A stretch of 13,689 bases of DNA from Verrucomicrobiia bacterium (GTDB lineage Bacteria > Verrucomicrobiota > Verrucomicrobiia > Verrucomicrobiales > Akkermansiaceae): positions 1-13,689 of the forward strand of contig CANHKJ010000060.1 in the NCBI GenBank assembly GCA_947460915.1, written 5' to 3'. Below are positions 1-7,682 of the stretch, one piece after another. Positions within the stretch are counted from its first letter, which is position 1. Each line of letters starts with the position of its first letter. The notes under the pieces were generated by a model. The model made no database searches, was not told the DNA's origin, and saw only the letters and a list, made by a program, of their open reading frames with translations. The position numbers and the translations under genes are program-made.

Positions 1-826
1 AACGCCAAACAAAGGCTTTCGGAGTGTCGCGCTCGAAACCTTGGGACTCAGCATAGCGCACAAGATCGAGCCAATGACGGCCCCATTTTTCACCATACTG
101 TGGCAGTGCGAGCAATCGATCGATGCGCTTTTCCCAAGCGTCAGCAGAGGTATCATTTTCAAAGGCCTGCACTTCCGCGAGCGATGGAGCCAACCCTGTA
201 AGGTCAAAGGTGGCACGGCGCAGCAGCTCACCGCGCGAAGCAGGAGGGTTCGCTTTTAGGCCACGAGCTTGACGTTCCACTTCGAGAAATTTGTCAATCG
301 GATGAGCAAACTCCGCTACTTCAGGAACAGCAGGACGTTGCATCGGTTTGTATGACCAATGAGCCTTGGTCTTTTCGTTGACGGTGGTCATTTCCGCATG
401 AGGATCATGCACCTCGTGCAACACATCGGCATCCTCAGGAGTCCAAGGAGCGCCGCGCTTGACCCAATCGGTAATCAGCGCGATTTCTTCATCGCTGAGT
501 TTATTCTTGGGAGGCATCTGCAGATCTTCGTTGGCATACGAGATCACCTCTAACAACAAACTTTTCTCTGGGCTCTCTTCATTGATCACAGCCCCGTGTG
601 CACCGCCCTTCAGCAGGCCCTTACGACTGATCAATTGCAGTCCACTTTTGATCTTGTAACCACCTTTGCCATCGCTGGCTCCGTGGCACTCGAAACAATG
701 CTCTTGGAGAATCGGCTTCACTTGATCGCGGAAAAACGAAACGTCAGCCTCCGACTGCGCCGACGCGACTCCAGAGAGCCCGAGCATGGAGCAAGAGATA
801 GGTAACAAATGGCGGAATTTTTTCAT
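1..826 (-). CDS. Planctomycete-type cytochrome c (PSCyt1/PSCyt2) protein, 3' part outside window
   Basis: Reading from an ATG at 826 leftward, the frame stays open for about 275 codons to the window edge. It begins with a signal peptide (MKKFRHLL..., likely cut after ASA at residues 21-23), so the protein is exported. A class I c-type heme site CFECH lies at residues 44-48, and an MPP motif about 60 residues later is a plausible axial Met. This is followed by a PSCyt2 (DUF1549) domain containing ELLRRATFDLTGL and YGEKWGRHWLDLVRYAES. The family normally continues into a PSD1 (DUF1553) domain, for about 700-1000 residues in total, and is often followed by a DUF1501 gene; both would lie outside this window. 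The function is presumed to be periplasmic electron transfer linked to polysaccharide breakdown, and the exact reaction is unknown. No Shine-Dalgarno precedes the ATG. A GTG three codons upstream (833-835) is an alternative start. Confidence 0.88.
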   Translation of the reverse strand, partial: MKKFRHLLPISCSMLGLSGVASAQSEADVSFFRDQVKPILQEHCFECHGASDGKGGYKIKSGLQLISRKGLLKGGAHGAVINEESPEKSLLLEVISYANEDLQMPPKNKLSDEEIALITDWVKRGAPWTPEDADVLHEVHDPHAEMTTVNEKTKAHWSYKPMQRPAVPEVAEFAHPIDKFLEVERQARGLKANPPASRGELLRRATFDLTGLAPSLAEVQAFENDTSADAWEKRIDRLLALPQYGEKWGRHWLDLVRYAESQGFERDTPKAFVWR

Positions 827-914
827 GCGTGTCACTGAGATGATTACGTGCGATTTCTTGCACTGTATCATCGGAACGCGATTTTGCCATGCGCTGGACT
901 GCCAAATTTCGGCA

Positions 915-1697
915 CTATTCAGCCGTGGCAGATTTTTTCCGCGAAAATTGTCGTCGATATTCCAGTGGCGCCATGCCGATCAATTTGCGAAATTGTCGAG
1001 AGAACGCGCTTTGATCACAGAAGCCGAATTCTGCAGCGATCTGTGCTACGTTTTTCGACGAATTCGTGAGTCGATCACAAGCGCGATGAATGCGCGTGCT
1101 GACCCAGAAATCTTGCGCCGACATGCCAAAGACTTCGTGAAATTTTCGATTGAGATGACGCTGAGACATGCCCGCGATTTTTGTTAGAGCGATGACATCC
1201 ACCGGTTCGTGGCAATTGCGCTGAATGTATTCTGCGGCCTTGCCGATGCCCTCACCATCGGCCCATGAGGTGAATTGATCGCCGTGAGATTGCAGGGTCC
1301 CCATGATTCCGATCACGGAACCAGTGGAATCAAACAATGGCATTTTGTTGGTGGTAATCCAATCGAATCCTCCACAGGCGGAAGGCATCATCTCGATGAT
1401 GTGCAACTTGGCTTGGCCAGTTCGCAGGATCGATTCATCATCTACGGCAAATTGATCGGCGATCAACTTCGGATAGAAATCGTAGTTCGTGCGACCGATC
1501 ATTTCCTCCGCCGATGCGAGACCTAGACGCTTCGCAAAGGTATCACTGACTGCGACGTGACGGCACGATCGATCCTTGATGAAATAATGGATGCCGTGCA
1601 AGGCCTCGATCAGATTCAGCAGTTGTGAAAAGTCACCGACTTGCGAAAAAAACTCCCGCTGAAAGTCGGCAACGTCGATCTTTGCGGATGCCGCCAT
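915..1697 (-). CDS. PAS-domain AraC-family transcriptional regulator
   Basis: This 260-residue one-component regulator has an N-terminal PAS-like sensor at about residues 25-140 (FIKDRSCRHVAVSDTFAKRLG, then GRTNYDFYP and a closing VIGIMGTLQ). The C-terminal AraC/XylS double helix-turn-helix lies at about 155-250. Its first helix pair is around IALTKIAGMSQRHLNRKF, and the second is around VAQIAAEFGFCDQSAFSRQF, ending GMAPLEYRR. Such proteins bind a small ligand through the PAS domain and activate neighbouring genes. The ATG at 1697 sits 2 bases after the thuA stop. A GTG at 1703 would instead overlap that stop by 4 bases. Either start implies translational coupling to thuA. The downstream neighbour is the PSCyt cytochrome gene (88-base gap), so local control of that gene is likely. 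The ligand is unknown. Confidence 0.9.
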   Translation of the reverse strand: MAASAKIDVADFQREFFSQVGDFSQLLNLIEALHGIHYFIKDRSCRHVAVSDTFAKRLGLASAEEMIGRTNYDFYPKLIADQFAVDDESILRTGQAKLHIIEMMPSACGGFDWITTNKMPLFDSTGSVIGIMGTLQSHGDQFTSWADGEGIGKAAEYIQRNCHEPVDVIALTKIAGMSQRHLNRKFHEVFGMSAQDFWVSTRIHRACDRLTNSSKNVAQIAAEFGFCDQSAFSRQFRKLIGMAPLEYRRQFSRKKSATAE

Positions 1698-1699
1698 GA

Positions 1700-2626
1700 T
1701 CACTCATGCTTGATCTCAGCCTTGAGGTCACCCATCGCCCACTGAATGCCGGCGAGGTAGTGGCTGAGAACTTTTTCATTCCAATACATGTCGTGATTGT
1801 GACCGAGGGAGCAATAGAACACGCGGCCTTTGCCTTGGTTGCGAGCCCATGCTACGCCGTAGTCACCATCGGCACGCTTCAAGCCGCCGACCTTCGCGGA
1901 TTTCTCCACATTCAAGCGTAGCAACATGTGCTGGTTTTTCGATTGGTAAGGGTCTTTGAACTGATAGATTTCCTCTTTGAAATTCATGCTCGCGCCACCG
2001 AACATCACGGCAAGCGGATGTTTTTCCTGACCTTTTTCGACGTCGATCTGCACTTCCGTTCCTGCACCCCATGGATGCCCATCAAAGTAACCGCCGATCA
2101 TGCGACCGTATTCGGCCCATGAGTAAAGTGTATCGGTCGCGGCGTGAATGCCGACAAATCCTTTTCCAGACTCGATGAAATTCATCAAGCTTTTGCGCAG
2201 AACCAGCGATCGCTCTTGCGCTGCTTTTTTCTCCTCATCGCTCATGGTTTTCATCGCCATCGGATGGGGCATGAGCACATCTTGTGTAGTGCTGAGAAAA
2301 CAAATGGCATCGAATTGATCAATCGTGCCAGGTTCGAAATTGGCGAGGTCATCGGAGATAATGGCCTCAAAGGCACCATTCTTTTTGCCCATCTCGGTCA
2401 GTGCCAACTTACCCGTAGCGATCGACTCATGACGGAATCCCGCAGTGGCAGAAAAGACCAAAAGCTTGCGTGATTTTGCAGGCTTGACCCAGTCTTCTTT
2501 CGGCAATGCAGCCGTGATCTTTTCCAACGAGCCAGGAGGTGCGGATTCGGGTGCAGGAGCATTTGCATGCACCAGCACAAATGTCGCGAGCAAAGCACCG
2601 ACAGGAATTAGGGTTTTGATTTTCAT
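1700..2626 (-). CDS. Secreted ThuA-like domain protein
   Basis: This 308-residue exported protein carries an N-terminal signal peptide (MKIKTLIPVGALLATFVLVH, likely cut after ANA at 21-23) and a Pro/Ala-rich linker. A ThuA-like domain, a class I glutamine amidotransferase-like fold, runs from about residue 53 to 300. Family hallmarks are TAGFRHESI (61-69), GKGFVGIHAATDT (154-166), IGGYFDGHPW (177-186), EEIYQF (218-223) and the C-terminal GKGRVFYCSLGHNHDMYW (265-282). ThuA proteins are named for rhizobial trehalose utilisation; in Verrucomicrobiota and Planctomycetes many secreted copies sit with sugar dehydrogenase and PSCyt genes. The role here is probably periplasmic carbohydrate metabolism, with unknown substrate. 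The gene is likely co-transcribed with the AraC gene at its 3' end. The 52-base gap to pta upstream shows no clear terminator. Confidence 0.9.
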   Translation of the reverse strand: MKIKTLIPVGALLATFVLVHANAPAPESAPPGSLEKITAALPKEDWVKPAKSRKLLVFSATAGFRHESIATGKLALTEMGKKNGAFEAIISDDLANFEPGTIDQFDAICFLSTTQDVLMPHPMAMKTMSDEEKKAAQERSLVLRKSLMNFIESGKGFVGIHAATDTLYSWAEYGRMIGGYFDGHPWGAGTEVQIDVEKGQEKHPLAVMFGGASMNFKEEIYQFKDPYQSKNQHMLLRLNVEKSAKVGGLKRADGDYGVAWARNQGKGRVFYCSLGHNHDMYWNEKVLSHYLAGIQWAMGDLKAEIKHE

Positions 2627-2678
2627 ATGGTTCGAATAATTACGAAATGCGTTTGACGATTGTTACAGGAGAAATGTT

Positions 2679-3746
2679 TCAGACTTCACCCTCGGGGTAG
2701 AGTTGATGGAATTTGATCGCCTCATAGCCGACGGTCAGGGCTGTGCCGTAGATGGTCTCTTCGGTCGCGGTGCGCGGAATTTGTGCAGCAGGTCGGGCGA
2801 GCCCCATGATGATCTGGCCGTAGTTTTGTGCGCCGGCACAATGTTGCAGAAGCTTCAGAGAAATGTGCGCGGCATCCAAGTTCGGGAAGACCAACACGTC
2901 AGCACTGTGGCGCACTTTGCGATCAGGAAGCTTCACTTCCGAGGCACGTGGGTCGAGTGCAACATCGGCCTGCAATTCGCCGTCGATGTCCATTTCAAGA
3001 AATTGCTCCTGCGCTGCGACCTGCGCCAATGCCGTAGCAGCTGCCACTTTTTGCGCGGCAGGTGTCATCGCAGAACCTTTGGTCGAGTGGCTCAGCAAGG
3101 CGACTTGCGGGCGACCGCCGAGATAGTGACGCGCCAGTTTTCCGGTCTCGATCGCCATGGATGCAAGCTGCTTGCTATCAGGCTCGGTGATCAATCCACA
3201 ATCAGCAAGGAAAAGCACTCCATCACGACCGAAGTGCTGCAAGTGTTGCGCCACTAAAATCATCGCACTGAAAACACGCGGCACATCAGGCAAGGGCTTG
3301 ATGGTTTGCAAAAGTGCACGGAACAAACTCGCGGGTAGCGATTGATTGCCGCCAATCAAGCCATCGACCAATCCATACTGCGCCATCATCGCACCGAAGT
3401 ACGCAGGCCGCGCCATGATATCTTCTGCCGCTGCATGATCCATTTCCACGCCACGCGCGCGACTGCTGCGCTCAAACATTTCCGCGAAGCGCGAGAGCTC
3501 GCGTGATTTTGAGGGATCGAGCACGTTGACGAATTGCAAGGAAACATCATTTTCTACGGCTAGGGCGCGGATGCGATCGCGATCACCTAGCAAAATCGGA
3601 ATCACGCATTCTTCGGCGACGAGATGCTCCGCCACGCGCAAAATCCGCAAATCTTCGCCCTCCGTAAATACAATCCGCTTCGGATGCGAACGCAGTTTTT
3701 CAGCCAAGGCCGTGGTAAAAATATTGGGTGTATGGGAAAATTTCAT
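2679..3746 (-). CDS. pta: Phosphate acetyltransferase
   Basis: The protein converts acetyl-CoA plus phosphate to acetyl phosphate and CoA in the cytoplasm. At 355 residues it matches the short, single-domain Pta class rather than the long E. coli form with a P-loop region. Family motifs visible are ADCGLITEPDSKQLA (181-195), LSHSTKGSA (218-226), DIDGELQADVAL (253-264) and FPNLDAAHISLKLL (287-300). The usual GN..YK of that last block is replaced by AHISLK, so a phosphate butyryltransferase-like specificity cannot be excluded. I chose the ATG at 3746. The frame extends upstream to 3824, but those codons would run into the divergent PHP gene and encode an atypical Cys/Trp-rich stretch. No acetate kinase gene is in the window. 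The 76-base divergent gap (3747-3822) must hold both promoters. Confidence 0.9.
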   Translation of the reverse strand: MKFSHTPNIFTTALAEKLRSHPKRIVFTEGEDLRILRVAEHLVAEECVIPILLGDRDRIRALAVENDVSLQFVNVLDPSKSRELSRFAEMFERSSRARGVEMDHAAAEDIMARPAYFGAMMAQYGLVDGLIGGNQSLPASLFRALLQTIKPLPDVPRVFSAMILVAQHLQHFGRDGVLFLADCGLITEPDSKQLASMAIETGKLARHYLGGRPQVALLSHSTKGSAMTPAAQKVAAATALAQVAAQEQFLEMDIDGELQADVALDPRASEVKLPDRKVRHSADVLVFPNLDAAHISLKLLQHCAGAQNYGQIIMGLARPAAQIPRTATEETIYGTALTVGYEAIKFHQLYPEGEV

Positions 3747-3822
3747 CGCTTTGGAATCATCGTGCTGGTCGTGCCAACATTTCCATGCTAGCAAATCCAT
3801 CGCGTCGACACAACCACAAACC

Positions 3823-4617
3823 ATGCCAGCCGATTTTCATACGCACACACCCCTCTGTCACCATGCCGTCGGCACGCCCGAGGCTTACGTAGATGCCGCC
3901 ATCAAACAAGGTTTGAGCGCCTATGGCATCTCTGATCATGCTCCCGTGGGCGAGGGTTACTTCGACGACTGGCGCATGCTTTATGACAAAATGCCGGAGT
4001 ATTTTTCGTGGATCGAGGCAGCCAAGAAGCACGCCGCAGGACGCATTCCGATCCGCACAGGGATGGAGTGTGATTGGCTGCCCGATTGCCGAGCATGGAT
4101 CGAAAAGCTACGCCAATCCTATGACTGGGACTACCTGATCGGCTCGGTTCACTACCTCGGCACCTGGGATTTCGATAACCCGAAGTGGCTCGGTCGCTGG
4201 GCCGAAAGCGACGTCGATGAGGTCTGGTCACTCTACTGGAAAGAATACGCTACCATGGCCGAATCGCAGCTTTTTGACATCCTCGGCCATCCTGATTTGG
4301 TGAAAAAATTCAGTCATCGCCCCGATGGAGATCTCGCCCGATACTACGAGCCAGCCATCGAAGCCATCGCCGTCAGTGGCTGCGCCATCGAGCTCAATAC
4401 AGCTGGCTGGCACAAACCCTGCGCCGAGGCCTACCCGCACCACGAATTTCTCGAACTGGCCCGCGCCGCGGGGATTCCCCTCGTGATTTCATCCGATGCC
4501 CACGCACCAGAGGAAATTGCACGAGATTTCCCCCAAGCCATCGCACTCGCCAAAGCCGCTGGTTACACCGAAACGCTGTTGTTTGAAAAGGGGAAACGGA
4601 ATAGCGAGTTGCTCTAA
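3823..4617 (+). CDS. hisK: PHP-family histidinol-phosphatase
   Basis: This 264-residue protein hydrolyses L-histidinol phosphate to histidinol, the penultimate stage of histidine synthesis. The PHP metal-binding set is complete: HTH at 6-8, DH at 38-39 (ISDHAP), Glu82 in GMECDW, His110 in SVHYL, His156 in GHPD and the SSDAH at 223-227. The SVHYLGTWDFD block and the length fit the HisJ/HisK subfamily rather than DNA polymerase PHP domains. The ATG at 3823 places HTH at the N-terminus as expected; the open frame continues upstream to 3526, but only as antisense of pta. There is no Shine-Dalgarno. No other his genes are nearby, so it stands alone. It converges with the membrane-protein gene, with only 6 bases between the stops. 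Other PHP phosphoesterase activities are possible. Confidence 0.85.
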   Translation: MPADFHTHTPLCHHAVGTPEAYVDAAIKQGLSAYGISDHAPVGEGYFDDWRMLYDKMPEYFSWIEAAKKHAAGRIPIRTGMECDWLPDCRAWIEKLRQSYDWDYLIGSVHYLGTWDFDNPKWLGRWAESDVDEVWSLYWKEYATMAESQLFDILGHPDLVKKFSHRPDGDLARYYEPAIEAIAVSGCAIELNTAGWHKPCAEAYPHHEFLELARAAGIPLVISSDAHAPEEIARDFPQAIALAKAAGYTETLLFEKGKRNSELL

Positions 4618-4623
4618 ATCAAA

Positions 4624-5280
4624 TCACTTCTGCTCAAAAGTGACCGACACTGTCGTTTGCGCATCTTGTTTTTGAGCAATCACGTGAATCATGCGGTTTG
4701 CATCAGAGACTTTGATCGAGTGTTGGGCTATACCACCTAGAGCAAAATTGTTTTTTTGCTTCGTATTCGACGACCATGTCTCCACAGACTTTTCATAAAA
4801 CGTGATCACGTCTTCCGCTGTCTCCGTCGTCGTATAAATGAGTGATCCTTTCAGCACTCCATTTTCGGTCGCTTGATATCCCGATGTTATTACACCGCCG
4901 TCCACAACTTTGACAAACTCCGGCAAATCCTCAAGCTTCACCGTGCCGACCTCAAAATTCTGTCCATCGCTCGTCGTCATCGCAAATTCCCCATCAGCAA
5001 TGTCCTTATAACTAAAAGTCATCTCCTTGCCCGTTTTGTCCTCCTTGATTGTCATTTCCTTGGCCTGATCGTTGGACGATACTACGGAGTAATCCGGATG
5101 AGCATTGATCGCTAGCTCCGCCATGAAACGCTCTGGATTCTGTTGAACTTGCTCCACTTTGCGATTGCACCAACCAATGAGCAATGCCACCACCACGACA
5201 CCGATCAACAAAACCGTGCCACAACCAATCCCCACCCAGCCCAATGCCGACATACCTTTTTTCTGCGGAACTTCATTCAT
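4624..5280 (-). CDS. Single-pass membrane protein of unknown function
   Basis: This 218-residue protein has one strongly hydrophobic segment at about residues 12-38 (ALGWVGIGCGTVLLIGVVVV...) followed by CNRK. The rest is soluble and probably faces the periplasm. The region DYSVVSSNDQAKEMTIKEDKTGKEMTF resembles a recurring motif in uncharacterised membrane proteins of several phyla (DxDxGxxTIxxKxTGKxxTxxF), where it precedes a stretch of the type ...GxxxFTTxDxxxxVxxFYE; here that is LIYTTTETAEDVITFYEKSVE. I recognise the architecture but know no function. The ATG at 5280 was chosen because the signal anchor follows directly. The frame extends to 5418, but that would overlap the divergent gmk start and encode a non-hydrophobic leader. 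The gene is divergent from gmk, with a 129-base gap. Confidence 0.75.
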   Translation of the reverse strand: MNEVPQKKGMSALGWVGIGCGTVLLIGVVVVALLIGWCNRKVEQVQQNPERFMAELAINAHPDYSVVSSNDQAKEMTIKEDKTGKEMTFSYKDIADGEFAMTTSDGQNFEVGTVKLEDLPEFVKVVDGGVITSGYQATENGVLKGSLIYTTTETAEDVITFYEKSVETWSSNTKQKNNFALGGIAQHSIKVSDANRMIHVIAQKQDAQTTVSVTFEQK

Positions 5281-5409
5281 GATGCTGTATGCTAACAAAA
5301 AGAGCACCCATTGACGAGGAAAAATGATTACAAAATCCCCTTCGCCGTCCACACCATCTCGATGCATTTTTTTCTGCCATCCGTCGCCGAATTCGTACAC
5401 ACTCCGCCC

Positions 5410-6012
5410 ATGCCCCAACGCTCTGGCATTTTGCTTCTTGTCTCCGGCCCCTCTGGCTCCGGAAAAACCACCTTGTGCCGTCGTCTCGCTGACGAGGGCG
5501 AGGCTTGTTATTCAACATCGTGCACCACGCGTGCGGCACGTCCGGGTGAAGTTCACGGCCACGATTACTTTTTCCTCAGCACCGAAGATTTTCAGCAAAA
5601 AGTCTCTGCGGGTGAGTTTCTCGAACACGCCACCGTACACGGGAATTTCTACGGCACACTGCGCCAAGAAGTCATCGCTCAGCTTGCCCAAGGCCGCGAC
5701 GTTGTCATGGACATCGATGTGCAAGGTGCCGCCCAAGTCCGCGCCTGCGCTGATCCGCACATTCGCCTCGCGCTCGTTGATCTCTTCGTCATGCCACCTT
5801 CCGAAGACGAACTTCACGCACGTCTCACCGCTCGCAATACCGATGCCGAAGAGGTCATCGCCCTGCGCATGAAAAATGCTATGGAGGAAATGGCCCACTG
5901 GCCCAGTTACCAATATCGCTTGCTTTCCGCCACGCGTGAGGAAGATTACACCCGTTTCAAAGCACTACTCATGGCCGAAAGACTTCGCGTCTCGCGCCTG
6001 CATCAACCGTAA
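5410..6012 (+). CDS. gmk: Guanylate kinase
   Basis: The enzyme phosphorylates GMP to GDP using ATP and is essential for guanine nucleotide supply. The 200-residue length is normal for the family. The P-loop GPSGSGKT is at residues 13-20. The GMP-binding signature SCTTRAARPGEVHGHDYFF spans about 37-55, and FLEHATVHGNFYGT, DVVMDIDVQGAAQV and the lid/Arg block ARLTARNTDAEEVIALR follow in order. The C-terminal NDDL-like adenine-contact motif common in bacterial Gmk is not apparent; QYRLLSATREED occupies that position. The ATG at 5410 lies 3 codons before the first beta strand, matching the family; the longer frame from 5311 has no supporting feature. It heads a plus-strand operon, with coaC beginning 6 bases after the stop. 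gmk-coaBC neighbourhoods are common in bacteria. Confidence 0.95.
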   Translation: MPQRSGILLLVSGPSGSGKTTLCRRLADEGEACYSTSCTTRAARPGEVHGHDYFFLSTEDFQQKVSAGEFLEHATVHGNFYGTLRQEVIAQLAQGRDVVMDIDVQGAAQVRACADPHIRLALVDLFVMPPSEDELHARLTARNTDAEEVIALRMKNAMEEMAHWPSYQYRLLSATREEDYTRFKALLMAERLRVSRLHQP

Positions 6013-6018
6013 AATACT

Positions 6019-6570
6019 ATGAACATCGTACTTGGCATCACTGGTTCCATCGCCGCCTATAAGGCCGCCGATCTCGCCTCCCAGCTAACCAAAGCAGGGC
6101 ATCAGGTGCATGCCATCATGACGCACTCCGCCTGCGAGTTCATCACGCCACTCACCTTACAAACTCTCACACGCCACCCCGTTTTGGTTTCGCTAGAGGA
6201 TGAAAAACAAAGCTGGCAACCAGGTCACATCGCCCTTGCCGATCAAGCCGATCTTTTTCTCGTCGCTCCCGCGTCTGCCTCGGTGCTTGGCTCTTTTGCT
6301 CACGGACTGGCCCCTGATCCACTCACCTCTACCTATCTTGCCTTGCCTCGCCACACACCCGTCTGCATCGCCCCGGCCATGAATGGAAAAATGTGGCTGC
6401 ACCCCGCGACGCAGCGCAACGTCAACATTCTAGGCGGCGATGGCGTGCATTTCATCGGCCCCGACAGCGGCGACCTCGCCTGCGGCTACCAAGGCATCGG
6501 ACGCCTCGCCCCCGTCGAAGAGATTCTCGCTTACGTCGCTTCACTCGCCGCCAACTCTAGCGCCCCCTGA
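6019..6570 (+). CDS. coaC: Phosphopantothenoylcysteine decarboxylase (stand-alone CoaC flavoprotein)
   Basis: This 183-residue flavoprotein decarboxylates 4'-phosphopantothenoylcysteine to 4'-phosphopantetheine in CoA synthesis. It has the FMN-binding start VLGITGSIAAYKAADLA and then the catalytic residues known from E. coli Dfp: His70 in PGHIALA, Asn122 in APAMNGKMW, and Cys155 in DLACGYQGIGRL. APASAS replaces the commoner APATAN. In most bacteria CoaC is the N-terminal half of a bifunctional CoaBC of about 400 residues. Here the frame stops at residue 183, and the next gene starts 2 bases later with no CoaB ligase sequence, so CoaB must be encoded elsewhere. The related PpcD/EpiD flavoprotein decarboxylases are an alternative reading, but the gmk neighbour favours CoA synthesis. 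Confidence 0.85.
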   Translation: MNIVLGITGSIAAYKAADLASQLTKAGHQVHAIMTHSACEFITPLTLQTLTRHPVLVSLEDEKQSWQPGHIALADQADLFLVAPASASVLGSFAHGLAPDPLTSTYLALPRHTPVCIAPAMNGKMWLHPATQRNVNILGGDGVHFIGPDSGDLACGYQGIGRLAPVEEILAYVASLAANSSAP

Positions 6571-6572
6571 TC

Positions 6573-6992
6573 ATGCTCGCCGAAGAATATCTCAGCATCT
6601 GGTTCACCATCCCCGCTCCTGATCCTCTCGGGCGCGATGAAGTCATGGGCAAGCTGCGTTTCCTGCCCGAAGCCATTGAGCTCCACTGGAAACTCCGCGG
6701 CAACGTTTTTCGCAATGCCAGCAACGAGACGCAGATGCAGACCATCACCCTTCCTTACGCCGAAATCGAGGCCGTCGAGTTGCACAAAAAATGGTGGCGC
6801 ATTCGGGGCCTCACCTTGCGCATTGGCAATCCCTCTCACATCGCCGAAATCCCCGCCGCAGAAATGGGAAAACTCGCTCTGTTCATCGACGAACGTTCCG
6901 CCACCGATGCCAAAAAGCTCACCACCTTGATCGATTTCCGGCGCTCGATCTTCCTTCTCGATGAAACCACCCGCCGCCTCAAGTGGGATTGA
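6573..6992 (+). CDS. Conserved-looking small protein, unknown function
   Basis: This 139-residue soluble protein begins 2 bases after the coaC stop (TGATCATG), so it is probably translationally coupled. It has no signal peptide or membrane segment. Alternating hydrophobic strands (KLRFLPEAIELHWKLRG, TITLPYAEIEAVELHKKWW, GLTLRIGNPSHIAEIP) followed by a C-terminal helix suggest a small beta-barrel, PH-like fold, but I see no diagnostic motif. Third-position base use matches its neighbours, and the frame is open over its whole length with tight operon spacing, so I believe the gene is real. I do not recognise the family. Confidence 0.7.
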   Translation: MLAEEYLSIWFTIPAPDPLGRDEVMGKLRFLPEAIELHWKLRGNVFRNASNETQMQTITLPYAEIEAVELHKKWWRIRGLTLRIGNPSHIAEIPAAEMGKLALFIDERSATDAKKLTTLIDFRRSIFLLDETTRRLKWD

Positions 6993-7013
6993 CCTCCCAC
7001 ACTCGACTCCATC

Positions 7014-7478
7014 ATGAATTTTCGCTTCACAGACTCCGAGGTCCACACCCTCGTCGAACTTCTCTCCCTCGCCACGCTTGTGGCCGAGTGGAACCAGACT
7101 ACCGCCTTCCAAGGGAAAATGGCATCCATCAATGCCCTCGAAAACAAGATATTCGAATACCTGCTCCATGCCGGTTACTCCGATGTCATCGAGTTTAACG
7201 AGCTCGACCAACGTCACCAAGTCACCGAGGACTTTGAAAAAAAATCCTCCTACATGCTCTGCTACGATGAATTTCGCCAAGAATCCTTCTGGGAAGAACT
7301 TGTCATCCGCCTCGCGGATCGCGAACTAGCCAAACGCATCGGTTTCAATGCCTGGAATATCCTCACCGAGGAACAACGCCGCGTCCATACCGTCGAGCAC
7401 GAAAAGCGCTTGTGGAAAGAATTCGAAAAATTCGGTGTCGATCACCTTCACTTGATTCACCCGCCGCACGAAGGCTAA
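7014..7478 (+). CDS. Small acidic protein, unknown function
   Basis: This 154-residue soluble protein is the last gene of the gmk operon and starts 21 bases after the preceding stop. It is rich in charged and aromatic residues and predicted to be mostly helical (FTDSEVHTLVELLSLATLVA near the start, FWEELVIRLADRELAKRIG in the middle, EHEKRLWKEFEKFGVDHLHLI near the end). There is no transmembrane segment, signal peptide or recognisable catalytic motif. The fit to the operon and the coding bias support a real gene. I cannot name a family; co-transcription with gmk, coaC and the 139-residue protein hints at a core cellular role, but that is only context. Confidence 0.7.
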   Translation: MNFRFTDSEVHTLVELLSLATLVAEWNQTTAFQGKMASINALENKIFEYLLHAGYSDVIEFNELDQRHQVTEDFEKKSSYMLCYDEFRQESFWEELVIRLADRELAKRIGFNAWNILTEEQRRVHTVEHEKRLWKEFEKFGVDHLHLIHPPHEG

Positions 7479-7605
7479 AAAGGGTTGCTCATGAGCGACA
7501 GCATATCTGGCCCTTGCTGAACCCGTCCTACCCACAAACAAACCACGAAAAGAAAATCTCCCAGCGATCATTCCCCCCACACACAACGTTAATAGCGTTG
7601 CAACC

Positions 7606-7630
7606 GGCGCTTTCCTGCGTGGAGAGCGCC
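7606..7630. repeat. Strong inverted repeat (10-bp stem, 5-base loop)
   Basis: GGCGCTTTCC (7606-7615) pairs with GGAGAGCGCC (7621-7630), with one T-G wobble and a TGCGT loop. It lies between the convergent ends of the gmk operon and the minus-strand rnc-like group, a natural place for a terminator. However, no U-tract follows on either strand, so it may be a Rho-blocking structure or a REP-like repeat. Confidence 0.55.
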
Positions 7631-7658
7631 CTTCATCCTTTACGCACAACAGCATCAA

Positions 7659-7682
7659 GAAGCGTGGACTTTAGTCCGCTTC
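7659..7682. repeat. Imperfect palindrome of the GGACTTTAGTCC type
   Basis: GAAGC-GT-GGACT (7659-7670), TT (7671-7672) and AGTCC-GCTTC (7673-7682) form a 10-bp stem with a two-base bulge. From memory, palindromes of the form GCGGACTnnAGTCCGC recur between genes in Verrucomicrobiota and Planctomycetes genomes. Only one copy is present here, so repeat status cannot be shown from this window. Confidence 0.45.

Noticed and set aside
898..926. CTGCCA/TGGCAG inverted repeat around the AraC stop as terminator
   Set aside because: It has a 6-bp stem with a long loop, overlaps the end of the coding region, and has no T-run after it on the minus strand.
3526..3822. N-terminal extension of the PHP gene on the plus strand
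   Set aside because: It is antisense to the conserved N-terminal part of pta and rich in Ser/Arg. The PHP HTH motif normally sits near residue 6-8, as it does with the ATG at 3823.
5311..5336. TTGACG as a -35 box for gmk
   Set aside because: No good -10 lies 16-18 bases downstream. The best AT-rich match (TACAAA) is only about 12 bases away.
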